Source: Thermoplasmata archaeon
GTDB lineage: Archaea > Thermoplasmatota > DTKX01 > GCA-020343715
Length of the DNA: 15,250 nucleotides
Assembly (NCBI GenBank): GCA_020343715.1
Contig: CP070808.1
Location: forward strand, 2,032,241 to 2,047,490
Direction: 5' to 3'
The notes beneath the pieces were generated by a model that did not search any database, was not told the origin of the DNA, and saw nothing but the letters and a program-made list of their open reading frames with translations. Positions 1 to 8,400 of this stretch are shown here, one piece after another. The number at the start of each line of letters is the position of its first letter. The first letter of the stretch is position 1. The position numbers and the translations under genes were made by a program.

Positions 1-990
1 CGGGTACCCTCCCAGGGCGCCGTAGATGCCGAAGAGGTCGTTGGTGAGGAAGTCCGAGCGGTACACGAGGGGGTGGGAGGTGCCCAGGCACACCAGGCCT
101 CCCTCGGGGTACAGGTTGTCGTAGTAGATCTCCTCCAAGAAGACCTGCTGCACGCCACCCACCCACCTGTCGCCGGGCTGGTCGCCGTTGGCCTGGAACT
201 CAGAACCGGTTATGTTGGGGCTGCTGTCGTGGGCCAGGATGCCCCGGCCGTAGGTGGCCACAACGTTCGCTGAGTAGGTGGTGGTGTAGAACGGCAGGGC
301 GGTGGAACGAATGCCGTTGTTCCGGAAGGAGCTCTGGGTGATGTTCGGGTCCGCCTGCTCCAGGTACAGCCCGGTGGCGTCGGCGTACCATCCGTAGATG
401 TAGCCGCCGTAGTTCCAGTTGTACACGTAGCGCTGGTAGGTGCTCACGTACTCGGCGTTGTAGAAGTCGCAGTTGATGATCTCCGGGTCGCACTCCCTCA
501 CGTAGACATTGATGCGCTGGCTGTCGTGGAAGGCCGAGTTGCGCAGGATGGAGTTGCCGTCGTAGATCTGCACGCCTCCCGCGATGTCCTCCCAGTCGTC
601 CCAGCGGGTGTCGTTGGCCGCCACGTCGCGGACGTTGGCACCCTCGAAGACCACCTTGCCCCGGCACTCGAACCAGTAGTGGTAGTCGGAGTTGGACGAC
701 CTGACGTTCACGTTGACTACCTCCAGTGAGGAGCCCGCCTCGACGAAGATGCTCAGGTGGCCGTCCTTTATGCCCGCCATCGTCAGCGTCATGTTGTCCA
801 GCTTGAGGGCCCCGGAGCTGTTGACGGTGATGTTGCCCGTCATGAGCAGGTCCGAGTCCCAGAACGTGTTGTCCTGGACGACCCAGTCGCCGCTGGATGG
901 GGGGTCGGTCTGGGCGGTGGCGGAGACGGCCAGGGCCACCACGGCGGCCACGGCCAGCAGGAGGGTCAGTGCCAGCGTTCGCCGGTTCAC
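1..990 (-). CDS. Secreted right-handed beta-helix surface protein, C-terminus beyond the window
   Basis: The reading frame is open from a GTG at 988-990 to the left edge, giving 330 codons without a stop. The GTG overlaps the TGA of the upstream gene (987-989) in a GTGA arrangement, and a GGGGGTGAT Shine-Dalgarno-like stretch lies just upstream, so translational coupling is likely. The protein starts with MNRR, a hydrophobic stretch (residues 5-22) and an A-T-A signal peptidase site, so the mature protein would begin at Gln27 with QTDPPSSGDW. After that come short repeating beta-strand units of the NosD/PbH1 beta-helix type, with many N-x-S/T sequons and a Tyr/Trp-rich stretch near residues 178-205. 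It is a paralogue of the upstream gene, whose mature N-terminus is nearly the same. Beta-helix folds often bind or cleave polysaccharides, but no catalytic residues can be assigned. Whether it ends in Ig-like domains and a membrane anchor like its neighbour cannot be seen. Confidence 0.85.
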   Translation of the reverse strand, partial: MNRRTLALTLLLAVAAVVALAVSATAQTDPPSSGDWVVQDNTFWDSDLLMTGNITVNSSGALKLDNMTLTMAGIKDGHLSIFVEAGSSLEVVNVNVRSSNSDYHYWFECRGKVVFEGANVRDVAANDTRWDDWEDIAGGVQIYDGNSILRNSAFHDSQRINVYVRECDPEIINCDFYNAEYVSTYQRYVYNWNYGGYIYGWYADATGLYLEQADPNITQSSFRNNGIRSTALPFYTTTYSANVVATYGRGILAHDSSPNITGSEFQANGDQPGDRWVGGVQQVFLEEIYYDNLYPEGGLVCLGTSHPLVYRSDFLTNDLFGIYGALGGYP

Positions 991-3900
991 GACATCACCC
1001 CCTTGCGCCTCTCCATCATGTATAGCACTGCCAGGCCCGCGAACAGGCCCACCACCAGGCACAGGACCATGATGAGCCAGGCCGAGTCGCCCAGACCCAT
1101 GAAGCCGGTGTCCGAGACCACCTTCGGGTCGCGCTGGACGGTCACCTGCTGGGAGAACTCGTTGCCCGCCATGTCACGGGCGGTGATGGTGAACACGTTG
1201 ACGCCCATGTCCAGGGGAACGTACGCCTCGAAGTAGCCCCGGTCGGAGGGCTGGACGGGCAGGTCGTTGATGTACATCTCGTACACGTCCGCCGGGTCCT
1301 CCACGCCGCCGGTTATGTTGATGAAGTCGTTGGTGGTGGACTCCGCCACCTCGTACACGGCGAACCTCGGTGCGGAGGTGTCCCTCCACACGTGCAACTC
1401 GATCGAGGCGGTGTTGCCCACGGCGTCGATGGCCTCGACGATTATCTCGTTGAAGTCGCCCCCGGGCAGGGTCTCCTCCAGTGGATGCATCACGGCGAAG
1501 AAGCCGCCGGTGACGGTTATCTCCTCGCCGTTGAGGGTGACGACGGCGCCCACCTCGGCCCGGCCGCTGACGTACACCGACTCCTCGGTCACGAAGGTCA
1601 GGTCCTCCGGGGTGAAGACCTCCAGCGCGGGTGGCTGGGTGTCCAGGGTGAGGGTGTACGCCCTCTCTATGGTGTTGCCGGCGTGGTCGGTGATCTTTAT
1701 CAATATCAGGTTGTCGCCCTCGGACAGCTTGAAGTTCTTGGAGAACTGGCCGTTCCTGACGACCACGGGCACCTGGTTGACCAGGACCTCGTCCACGTCG
1801 GCCTCCACCATGCCCGCCACGGTGACGGTCGACTTGTTGACTGCCCCGTCGCCCAGGGGGTAGACCATGTCCACCTCGGGGGGCGAGATGTCGTAGGTCA
1901 CGTACAGCGTCATGAACTTGAAGTTCCGGGCCAGGTCCACGGCCTGGATGTCGATGACGTTCATGCCCTCCTTGAGGGTCATGGGCAGGGTGAAGAGGCC
2001 GTTGGCCACCTCCACCTGCAGGCCCTCGATGGTCACGGTGACGTCCGACTCGGTCAGGCCCGAGATGTGCAGCACCCGGTCGTTGGTGACGTAGTCCTCG
2101 GGTGGGAACTCCACCAGCAGGATGGGAGGGGTGATGTCCTGGATGATGTTGATGAGGGTGATGTTCCGGTTGCCCACCTGGTCCACCGCCATAACCTCGT
2201 AGGTGTTGTTGCCCTCCTGGGTGTTGTGGATCTGCGTGAAGAAGGAGCCGCCGGTGGTGTTCAGCTCCTCGCCGTTGAGGAACACGTCGGCGCCGATCTC
2301 CGCCTGGCCGATGATGGTCAGCGTGGTCTGGTTGGTGTAGAACCTGTCCTTGGCGGGCGTGGTGATGATGAGCCATGGCTCGGTCAGGTCGATGGTCACG
2401 TTCCTGATGTGGTAGACGGACATGGCCCCGGCGATGTCCACGCCGCGGACCTGGATGTCGTGGTTGCCCTCCTCCATCTCCACCGAGATGTTCCAGGTGA
2501 GGCCACCGGTGGCCCGCTGCCAGGTGTCGCCACCGTCGATGGACACCTCCACCCCGTCCAGGCCCGAGCCCACGTCCACGGCGATGCCGAACAGGCGGAC
2601 TGTCGTCTCGTTCTGGGCATGGTGGTTGGATGGGGCGTAGATCTCCACGTTGGGGGCTATCGCGTCCTCCACTATGCACTGGAAGAACGTGTTGCTGTCG
2701 AAGGGCACGGTGTACATCTTCGACTCGATGGCGCTGGCGAAGGCCGAGACCTTGAGGGGGCTGTTGACCAGGGAGATGGAACCCTGGGAGGTGCCCGTGA
2801 CCTTGGTCTGGAGCAGGGTGAGAGCGGGCATGAGGCCCTGGTTGTTCACCTTGTTCGCCTTCAGCAGCCCGTTGGACTCGTTGAAGATCTGGACGATGGC
2901 CTCGGTGATGGGCACGCTGTTCTGCCACGTCACCAGGACCTCCAGCTTCCAGTAGATGTTCACCTCGGCGGAGCTCCATCCCAGCTCGATCTCCCCACGG
3001 CTAATGGTCACGTTGTAGAAGTCGACCCGGGCCGAGTTGGCGTAGACCTTCTTCGAGCAGTTGGTCACCAGCGTGTCGTATATGTTCACCAGGCTCGTGT
3101 CGGTGACGTAGAAGGCCCGCTGGCAGAAGGTGATCCAGTTGAGGCGCAGGTCTATGTTGCTGCCTCCGCTGTATATGTACACCGCGGCCTCGTTGCGGAC
3201 GTTGCGCAGCTCGGCGGTGCCGTTCCACGTGTTGTTGGTCGCGGTGATGACGCCGCTGCCGTAGATGTACAGGCCGTAGTAGAAGAAGTCGTACATCTGG
3301 TTGTCCTTGAGGACCGAGTCGGCCTCGTTGAGGTAGACGCCGCCACCCCCGTTGGTCAGGAAGTAGTTGCGCTTGATGGACGACTTGCCGTCGTACTGGT
3401 AGATGCCGTAGGCCTGGCTGGTGTAGTAGTAGTAGCCCTGGTAGTTGCCAGTGAAGTTGCAGTCGAAGACCTCGAGCATCAGCGGGTCGTCGGCGTGGAT
3501 GGCGCCCCTGTTCTCCTGGCGCCAGAAGTAGAAGTTGACGTACCGGCCCACGGAGGGGACGTACGTGTAGTACGAGGACGAGGTGTGCATGCGCCCCACC
3601 TCGGTGAACAGGCTGTCCGTGATGGTGGGGGCTCCGCGGAGGACGTATATGGCGTGCCCGTTGAGCCTCAGGTAGCAGTAGTACGAGGAGCTGGAGCCCG
3701 CATCGTTGTACGCCGAGTCGTAGTCGCCCAGCTCGCTGAAGGTGCACCCCTCGATGTCGGGGGCGCCGTTGATGATGAAGATGCCGTACGCCTCGCGGTC
3801 GCAGTAGTTGTAGTCCTTGTAGTAGGTGTAGTAGTCCACCTTCGTGAAGGTGGAGTTGGTGATGTCCGGGTTGGCGTTGTCGATGGTCATGCCCACCCGG

Positions 3901-4421
3901 AGCATGTCGGTGAAGGTGCAGTCGGTCACCCTCACGTCGTGGGACCGGATCACCATGCCCCCGGTGAGGTCCTGGTTGAGCCGCGAGGTCCTGGAGTCGT
4001 GCCAGGTGTGCCTTACCGTCACGCCATCCAAGTCGACGGTGGCACCGGACTCCACTATGAACTGGTAGGAGTACGATATGCTGGTGTGGGAGATGCTCCC
4101 GTCCGTCATCGTGAACTCCGCGTTGCCCCTGACCCTCAGGGCCTTCCCGCCGAAGCTGGCGTGCTGGAACTGCAGGTCCACGTTGTTCAGCGTCAGGTGA
4201 CCCCCGCTGTACACCACGATGCTTCCTGGCACGTCGACCCTGGTGTTGGACAACACTGTGTTGTCGTAGATGTTCCAGTCGCCGGAGGTGGGGGGGTTGG
4301 TCTGGGCTTGGCTACCATCGGACGTAAGGACCATCGCGAGCGCGATCCCGAACAGTAGGGCAAGGAAGATGGCGAGCCCTGTCCTACTTCTCGTCTGGCC
4401 AGTCATTTGACTACCCAGCAT
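987..4421 (-). CDS. Membrane-anchored surface protein: beta-helix plus six Ig-like repeats
   Basis: This 1144-residue protein is predicted to be exported and anchored by its C-terminus. Residues 1-39 form a signal peptide ending S-Q-A, with Gln40 the likely mature start. Residues 41-490 are right-handed beta-helix repeats, very rich in tyrosine between about 195 and 390. Residues 491-580 look like a separate beta-sandwich. Six Ig-like repeats follow (about 586-677, 678-763, 764-845, 846-928, 929-1015, 1016-1097), each opening with a D-x-x-x-P-type boundary and ending in a V-D-x-A/V-G-N-type strand, as in the Glucodextranase-B/bacterial Ig class. One membrane helix spans about 1113-1135, followed by the short basic tail MERRKGVMS. 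The ATG at 4421 is preferred over Met6 because a TATA box sits about 25 bp upstream, which suggests a leaderless mRNA. The ligand is unknown; adhesion, envelope or carbohydrate binding are inferences. Confidence 0.88.
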   Translation of the reverse strand: MLGSQMTGQTRSRTGLAIFLALLFGIALAMVLTSDGSQAQTNPPTSGDWNIYDNTVLSNTRVDVPGSIVVYSGGHLTLNNVDLQFQHASFGGKALRVRGNAEFTMTDGSISHTSISYSYQFIVESGATVDLDGVTVRHTWHDSRTSRLNQDLTGGMVIRSHDVRVTDCTFTDMLRVGMTIDNANPDITNSTFTKVDYYTYYKDYNYCDREAYGIFIINGAPDIEGCTFSELGDYDSAYNDAGSSSSYYCYLRLNGHAIYVLRGAPTITDSLFTEVGRMHTSSSYYTYVPSVGRYVNFYFWRQENRGAIHADDPLMLEVFDCNFTGNYQGYYYYTSQAYGIYQYDGKSSIKRNYFLTNGGGGVYLNEADSVLKDNQMYDFFYYGLYIYGSGVITATNNTWNGTAELRNVRNEAAVYIYSGGSNIDLRLNWITFCQRAFYVTDTSLVNIYDTLVTNCSKKVYANSARVDFYNVTISRGEIELGWSSAEVNIYWKLEVLVTWQNSVPITEAIVQIFNESNGLLKANKVNNQGLMPALTLLQTKVTGTSQGSISLVNSPLKVSAFASAIESKMYTVPFDSNTFFQCIVEDAIAPNVEIYAPSNHHAQNETTVRLFGIAVDVGSGLDGVEVSIDGGDTWQRATGGLTWNISVEMEEGNHDIQVRGVDIAGAMSVYHIRNVTIDLTEPWLIITTPAKDRFYTNQTTLTIIGQAEIGADVFLNGEELNTTGGSFFTQIHNTQEGNNTYEVMAVDQVGNRNITLINIIQDITPPILLVEFPPEDYVTNDRVLHISGLTESDVTVTIEGLQVEVANGLFTLPMTLKEGMNVIDIQAVDLARNFKFMTLYVTYDISPPEVDMVYPLGDGAVNKSTVTVAGMVEADVDEVLVNQVPVVVRNGQFSKNFKLSEGDNLILIKITDHAGNTIERAYTLTLDTQPPALEVFTPEDLTFVTEESVYVSGRAEVGAVVTLNGEEITVTGGFFAVMHPLEETLPGGDFNEIIVEAIDAVGNTASIELHVWRDTSAPRFAVYEVAESTTNDFINITGGVEDPADVYEMYINDLPVQPSDRGYFEAYVPLDMGVNVFTITARDMAGNEFSQQVTVQRDPKVVSDTGFMGLGDSAWLIMVLCLVVGLFAGLAVLYMMERRKGVMS

Positions 4422-4439
4422 GTTGCAAGCGGGTGTCTC

Positions 4440-4453
4440 TATTTATTAATTAT
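4440..4453 (-). promoter_or_regulatory. Archaeal TATA box for the beta-helix gene, leaderless start
   Basis: Read on the minus strand, this is the AT-only tract ATAATTAATAAATA in an otherwise GC-rich region. Its centre is about 25 bp upstream of the ATG at 4419-4421, which matches the usual archaeal TATA-to-transcription-start distance. The mRNA would therefore begin at or next to the start codon. No Shine-Dalgarno sequence precedes that ATG, which agrees with a leaderless transcript. No clear BRE was recognised. The box implies that the beta-helix pair has its own promoter and does not depend on readthrough from the asparaginase gene. Confidence 0.7.
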
Positions 4454-4479
4454 GGTTAACGGTTGTACCCGCGTGAACG

Positions 4480-4500
4480 GACCCTTCCTATGGAAGGGTC
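4480..4500 (-). other. Perfect hairpin over the asparaginase stop codon
   Basis: GACCCTTCC and GGAAGGGTC form a perfect 9-bp inverted repeat with a 3-nt loop. On the minus strand the TAG stop codon (4488-4490) falls at the loop and stem edge, so the last codons and the stop are inside the structure. There is no T-tract after it, so it does not look like a classical archaeal or Rho-independent terminator. It could mark a processing or stability boundary, or limit readthrough toward the TATA box at 4440-4453. Its function is inferred only. Confidence 0.45.
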
Positions 4501-5441
4501 TCCTCGTCGATGAGGGCCAGCACCTCGTCATCCTCGGCCTTCCAGAGGGCGTACGCCATCCTCGGGGTGTTGAATGAAGCAGAAATTGAACCGTCCGGGG
4601 TGATCAGGATCACTCCGCCCCTGCCCTCGAAGCGCTCGAGCATCTCTTCCAACGCGGCCCCGCAGGCCTGGGTGGGACCCATGCCCCTCTCGATGAACTC
4701 CAGCACCCTCCGGCTGAGGCACGCCAGTATGATGGGCTCGCCCCATCCGGTGGCAGAGACGGCCCCCGTGGCGTCGTCGGCGTACGCGCCGGCCCCCACC
4801 AGGGGGGAGTCTCCCACTCTCCCCATGCGCTTCTTCGGGGTCCCCCCCGTCGACGTGGACGCCGCGGTGTTGCCCTGAGAGTCCAGGGCAACGGCGCCCA
4901 CCGTGTCCCCGGGGACGTCCCACGTGGGTGCGGCCACCGGGGGCTCGAAGATCACCTTGGCACGGAACCTGGGGTCCTTCTTGAGCTGCCGCCACCTCTC
5001 CAGCTCCCGGCCCACCAGGAGCTCCTCCTCGGGCGTCGCCTCGATGCCCATCTCGGCGGCGAACAGGTTGGCGCCCTCGCCCACCAGGAGGACGTGGTCC
5101 GTGCGCTCCATCACCATCCTGGCCAGGGTCACGGGATGGAGGATGTTCCGGACCGCAGCCACCGAGCCGGCCTTCAGCCTGGCGCCGTCCATGATGACGG
5201 CGTCCATCTCGACGGCCCCCTCCCGGTTCAGGAAGGAGCCCTTGCCGGCGTCGAAGGTGGGGTCCTCCTCCATCACCCGGACGGCGGCCTCCACGGCGTC
5301 CACGGCGGTGCCACCGCCGGAGAGCACCGAGGCGCCCTCCTGGGCCGCCGCACGGCAACCCTCCAGGTGGGAGTCCACCATCCGGTCGGGTATGGCCCAC
5401 GCGCCTCCGTGCACGATGATCCGCTCCCCCACCAAGGTCAC
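4488..5441 (-). CDS. Isoaspartyl peptidase / plant-type L-asparaginase (Ntn hydrolase, Asparaginase_2)
   Basis: This 317-residue protein hydrolyses beta-aspartyl (isoaspartyl) dipeptides and L-asparagine in characterised relatives, after autocleavage creates an N-terminal threonine nucleophile. The hallmark is GDTVGAVALD, with Thr180 as the predicted cleavage site and nucleophile. Other family residues are visible: Thr198 in STSTGG, Arg208 and Asp211 in RVGDSPLVGAGAYA, and Thr231-Gly232 in TGWGEP. The N-terminal HGGAW motif is at residues 11-15. Length is normal for the family and no signal peptide is present, so it should act in the cytoplasm. The GTG at 5441 is only 2 nt from a GGAGG (5444-5448); TTG at codon 3 or GTG at codon 4 would have better spacing, so the start is uncertain by a few residues. 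A gap of 56 bp without a TATA box separates it from the upstream surface gene, which suggests co-transcription. Isoaspartyl dipeptidase versus asparaginase preference cannot be told from sequence. Confidence 0.93.
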   Translation of the reverse strand: MTLVGERIIVHGGAWAIPDRMVDSHLEGCRAAAQEGASVLSGGGTAVDAVEAAVRVMEEDPTFDAGKGSFLNREGAVEMDAVIMDGARLKAGSVAAVRNILHPVTLARMVMERTDHVLLVGEGANLFAAEMGIEATPEEELLVGRELERWRQLKKDPRFRAKVIFEPPVAAPTWDVPGDTVGAVALDSQGNTAASTSTGGTPKKRMGRVGDSPLVGAGAYADDATGAVSATGWGEPIILACLSRRVLEFIERGMGPTQACGAALEEMLERFEGRGGVILITPDGSISASFNTPRMAYALWKAEDDEVLALIDEETLP

Positions 5442-5497
5442 CGCCTCCGCTCGCCGTCGCGTCTCGTCACCGCGTCAATGGGATGGACGGGAGGTCC

Positions 5498-8400
5498 TCA
5501 GTCCTCCTTCTTGTCCTCCAGGTCCGCCTCCAGCTCTGCCTCCAGCTCGTCCAGGATGGAGCCCGCGTCGTCGTCGTCCTCGTCCTCGGGCTCGCCCTCG
5601 GGCTCCTCCTCGGGCTCTTCCTCAGGCTCTTCCTCGGGCTCGTCCTCGGCCTCAGGCTCCTCGGCGTCCGTCTCGGGCTCCGGGGAGTCCATGTGGTAGG
5701 CGGCGGTGTACTCCGACTCGGGGAGCATGTCCGGGGGCACCTCCTCGATGGGACCGGTCTCGTCCAGGGTCGGCGCGTCGGAGGACTGCATCTCCTCCAT
5801 CAGGCGCTTGGCCTCCACGTCGGCCTCCTGGGAGGCCTTCTCCTGCTCGGCCAGCCAGTCGCCCAGGCCACCCTCAACCTCGTGGTGCTTCTCGTCCTCC
5901 TCGCCCCGCTCATCGTAGGCCTCCTCGTACATCGTGGCGATGTCGGGCCGCATGGGGGCGGGCTCGTCGTCGAAGGAGGGCGCCTCTATGACGGACCTGT
6001 CCACCTCGATCTCCTCGGTGGTGCCGGACCTGCTGACCAGGATGAAGGCCACCAGGACGACCAGGGCGATGATGACCACGGCGGCGATGATGAGGCCCAG
6101 GGAGCCCAGTCCATCGTCGTCTCCGCCGCCGCCTCCGCCGCCGCCACCGCCGCCCTCGACGGTCCAGACCTGGAAGGTGTGGCCGTTGAGCAGCGGGTCC
6201 ATGGGGTTGCCCGCCACGTCGGTGACGTCGTAGATGAGCACGGTGTAGGCGTTGTCGCCGTCCAGCACGTCGTCGATCTCGAAGGTGGCCCGGTAGCGCA
6301 CCCTGTCGTATTCCGTCAGGCGGGGCACGATGTTGTCCGCGTCGCCCAGGGCCAGGAGCATCTCGGCGGTGTCCCACCTGCCCTTCCTCACGATGGACTT
6401 GATGGAGGTGGTCTCCACGTCCTCGCTGAAGAAGACCTCGTAGGTGAGGTTGGTCCGCGTCACGTCCCGGGTCCCGTCGGTCGGATCGGTCCTGGAGACC
6501 TCGGGGGCCACGGTGTCCACGCGGACGGTCCAGCGGGGGCTCGAGGTCGTTATGCCCGAGTCGTCCACCGCATCGGCCGAGATCTCGTTGGGGCCGTTCT
6601 TCAGGCGCACGGTGATGGTGAACGCGCCCTCGTCGTCGCAGACGACGGGGTCCTCGCGCAGCAGGTTGATGACCAGGGTGATGGATGCCCCCGGCTGGCA
6701 GAATCCCGTGATGGTCAGGTCCTTGTCGGCCACGACCTGGGGCAGGTCCACGAACTGGGGTGAAGGGGGCGGGGTGGTGTCCTTGGGTATCACGTCGACC
6801 CGGGCGGAGTTCGGGGACTCGTTGCCCGCCTCGTCGACGGCCCTGACCACGAAGGCGAAGGGCTCGTTGTTGTTGAGTCCGGAAACGTAGTACCACGTCT
6901 CCTCCATGCCCACCTCGGCGATCTGCACCCACTGGGAGCCGTCCCACTTGAACACCCGGTACGATGTGGTGTCATCGTCGTTGGCGTCCCAGGTGATGTT
7001 CACGGCGCCACCGTCGGGGTCCAGCTCGAAGTCGATGCCCTGGGGGATGGCGGGCGGGAAGGTGTCCGTGGGCACCCCCGTGACCTCGTTGGACCAGTCG
7101 GACTCGTGGCCCGAACCGTCCTCGGCCTTCAGGCGGAACCGGTACGTCTCGCCGTTGATCAGGGAGACCACCTCCACCTGGTCGTAGATGGCAAGAACCT
7201 GCGATACCAGCGTCCAGTCGGAGGTGCCCGTGTCGAACATGTACACGTTGTAGTGCTCGGTGTCGTCGGTGTTCAGCTCCCAGGTGAGCCGGATGGTCTC
7301 ACCCATCGGCCTGGGCGTCGCCTGCAGGTTGACGGGGGCCATCGGCGGGGTGGCGTCCACGGGGACGCCCGACATCCTCTCGGTGTAGTTGGACGGGTTG
7401 TCCACCTCGTCCCTGGCCGCCAGGCGGTACCAGTACGTCATCCCGTCCTCCAGGTTCATCGAGTCGGTGTACTCGCTGGTGCCCTGGGGGACCTTGGCCA
7501 GCTCCCTCCAGACACCGGTCTTGTTCGACTCGATGCTGTACGCGACGGTGTCGTCGTCGTTCAGGTCCCACGTGAGGAGCAGCGCCCTCCCGGTGTCCAC
7601 GGGGCTCACCTGGAAGTTGGTGGGGATGGCGGGTCCCTCCAGGTCCTCCAGCCTTCCCCGGGCTATCGCGGAGAGCTCGCCCATGAGGTTGACCTCGTCC
7701 CACGCCCTGACCCGGTAGAAGTAGAAGGGACCGTCGGTGATGTCGGTGTCGTTCATGTACGTCATGGGTGCCGACACGTTAGCCAGCACCTCCCAGGTGC
7801 CGGTCTTGTTGGTCCATACCTCGTAGTTCACCACGTCCTCGTCGGAGGGGTCCCAGGAGATGTTGAGGCCCATGATGTCCCGGTCCTCGACGACCTTCAC
7901 GTTCATGACCTTGTCCGGCGCCTTGGAGTCGCCGGGGGTGGCCACGGCGGTGTCCGAGGGGTCGGAGAAGGCCTGCACCGCCCCGTCGAAGGCGCGGATG
8001 CGGAACGTGTACTCGATGCCGTCGGTCAGGCCGGTGACGGTGTACTCCTTGGCGTTCTTGGGGGCCTTGACGATCTCCTCCCAGCCGGTACCGTTCCAGT
8101 ACTCGATGGCCATCTTGGTGATGTCGTCGCCCTTGACCGTGTGGTCGTCCCACTTGAGCTTGACGGCGCTGCCCTCGGGGACAGGCGTTGCCGTGAGGCC
8201 CGTGGGCTGGTAGAGGACGAACATTATGATGGTCAGCGCATCCACCTTGACCTTGCAGTCGCCAATGGAGGTGACGTTGATGTGGATTGTCAGCATGCCG
8301 TTTATGTCGGCCTCGTGCCTGTGGTTCTCTATGTAGGTGTTCAGCTCGTCGGCGAAGTCGTCGATCCTCACCTCCTCGCGGAACACGCCCGAGTAGCTCC

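Noticed and set aside
1392..4358. A plus-strand open frame of 988 codons antisense to the beta-helix gene
   Set aside because: It is a shadow of the GC-ending codon bias, which removes antisense stops. Its protein is low complexity (Gly, Val, His, Asp) with no domain, while the minus frame has a signal peptide, clear repeats and a membrane helix.
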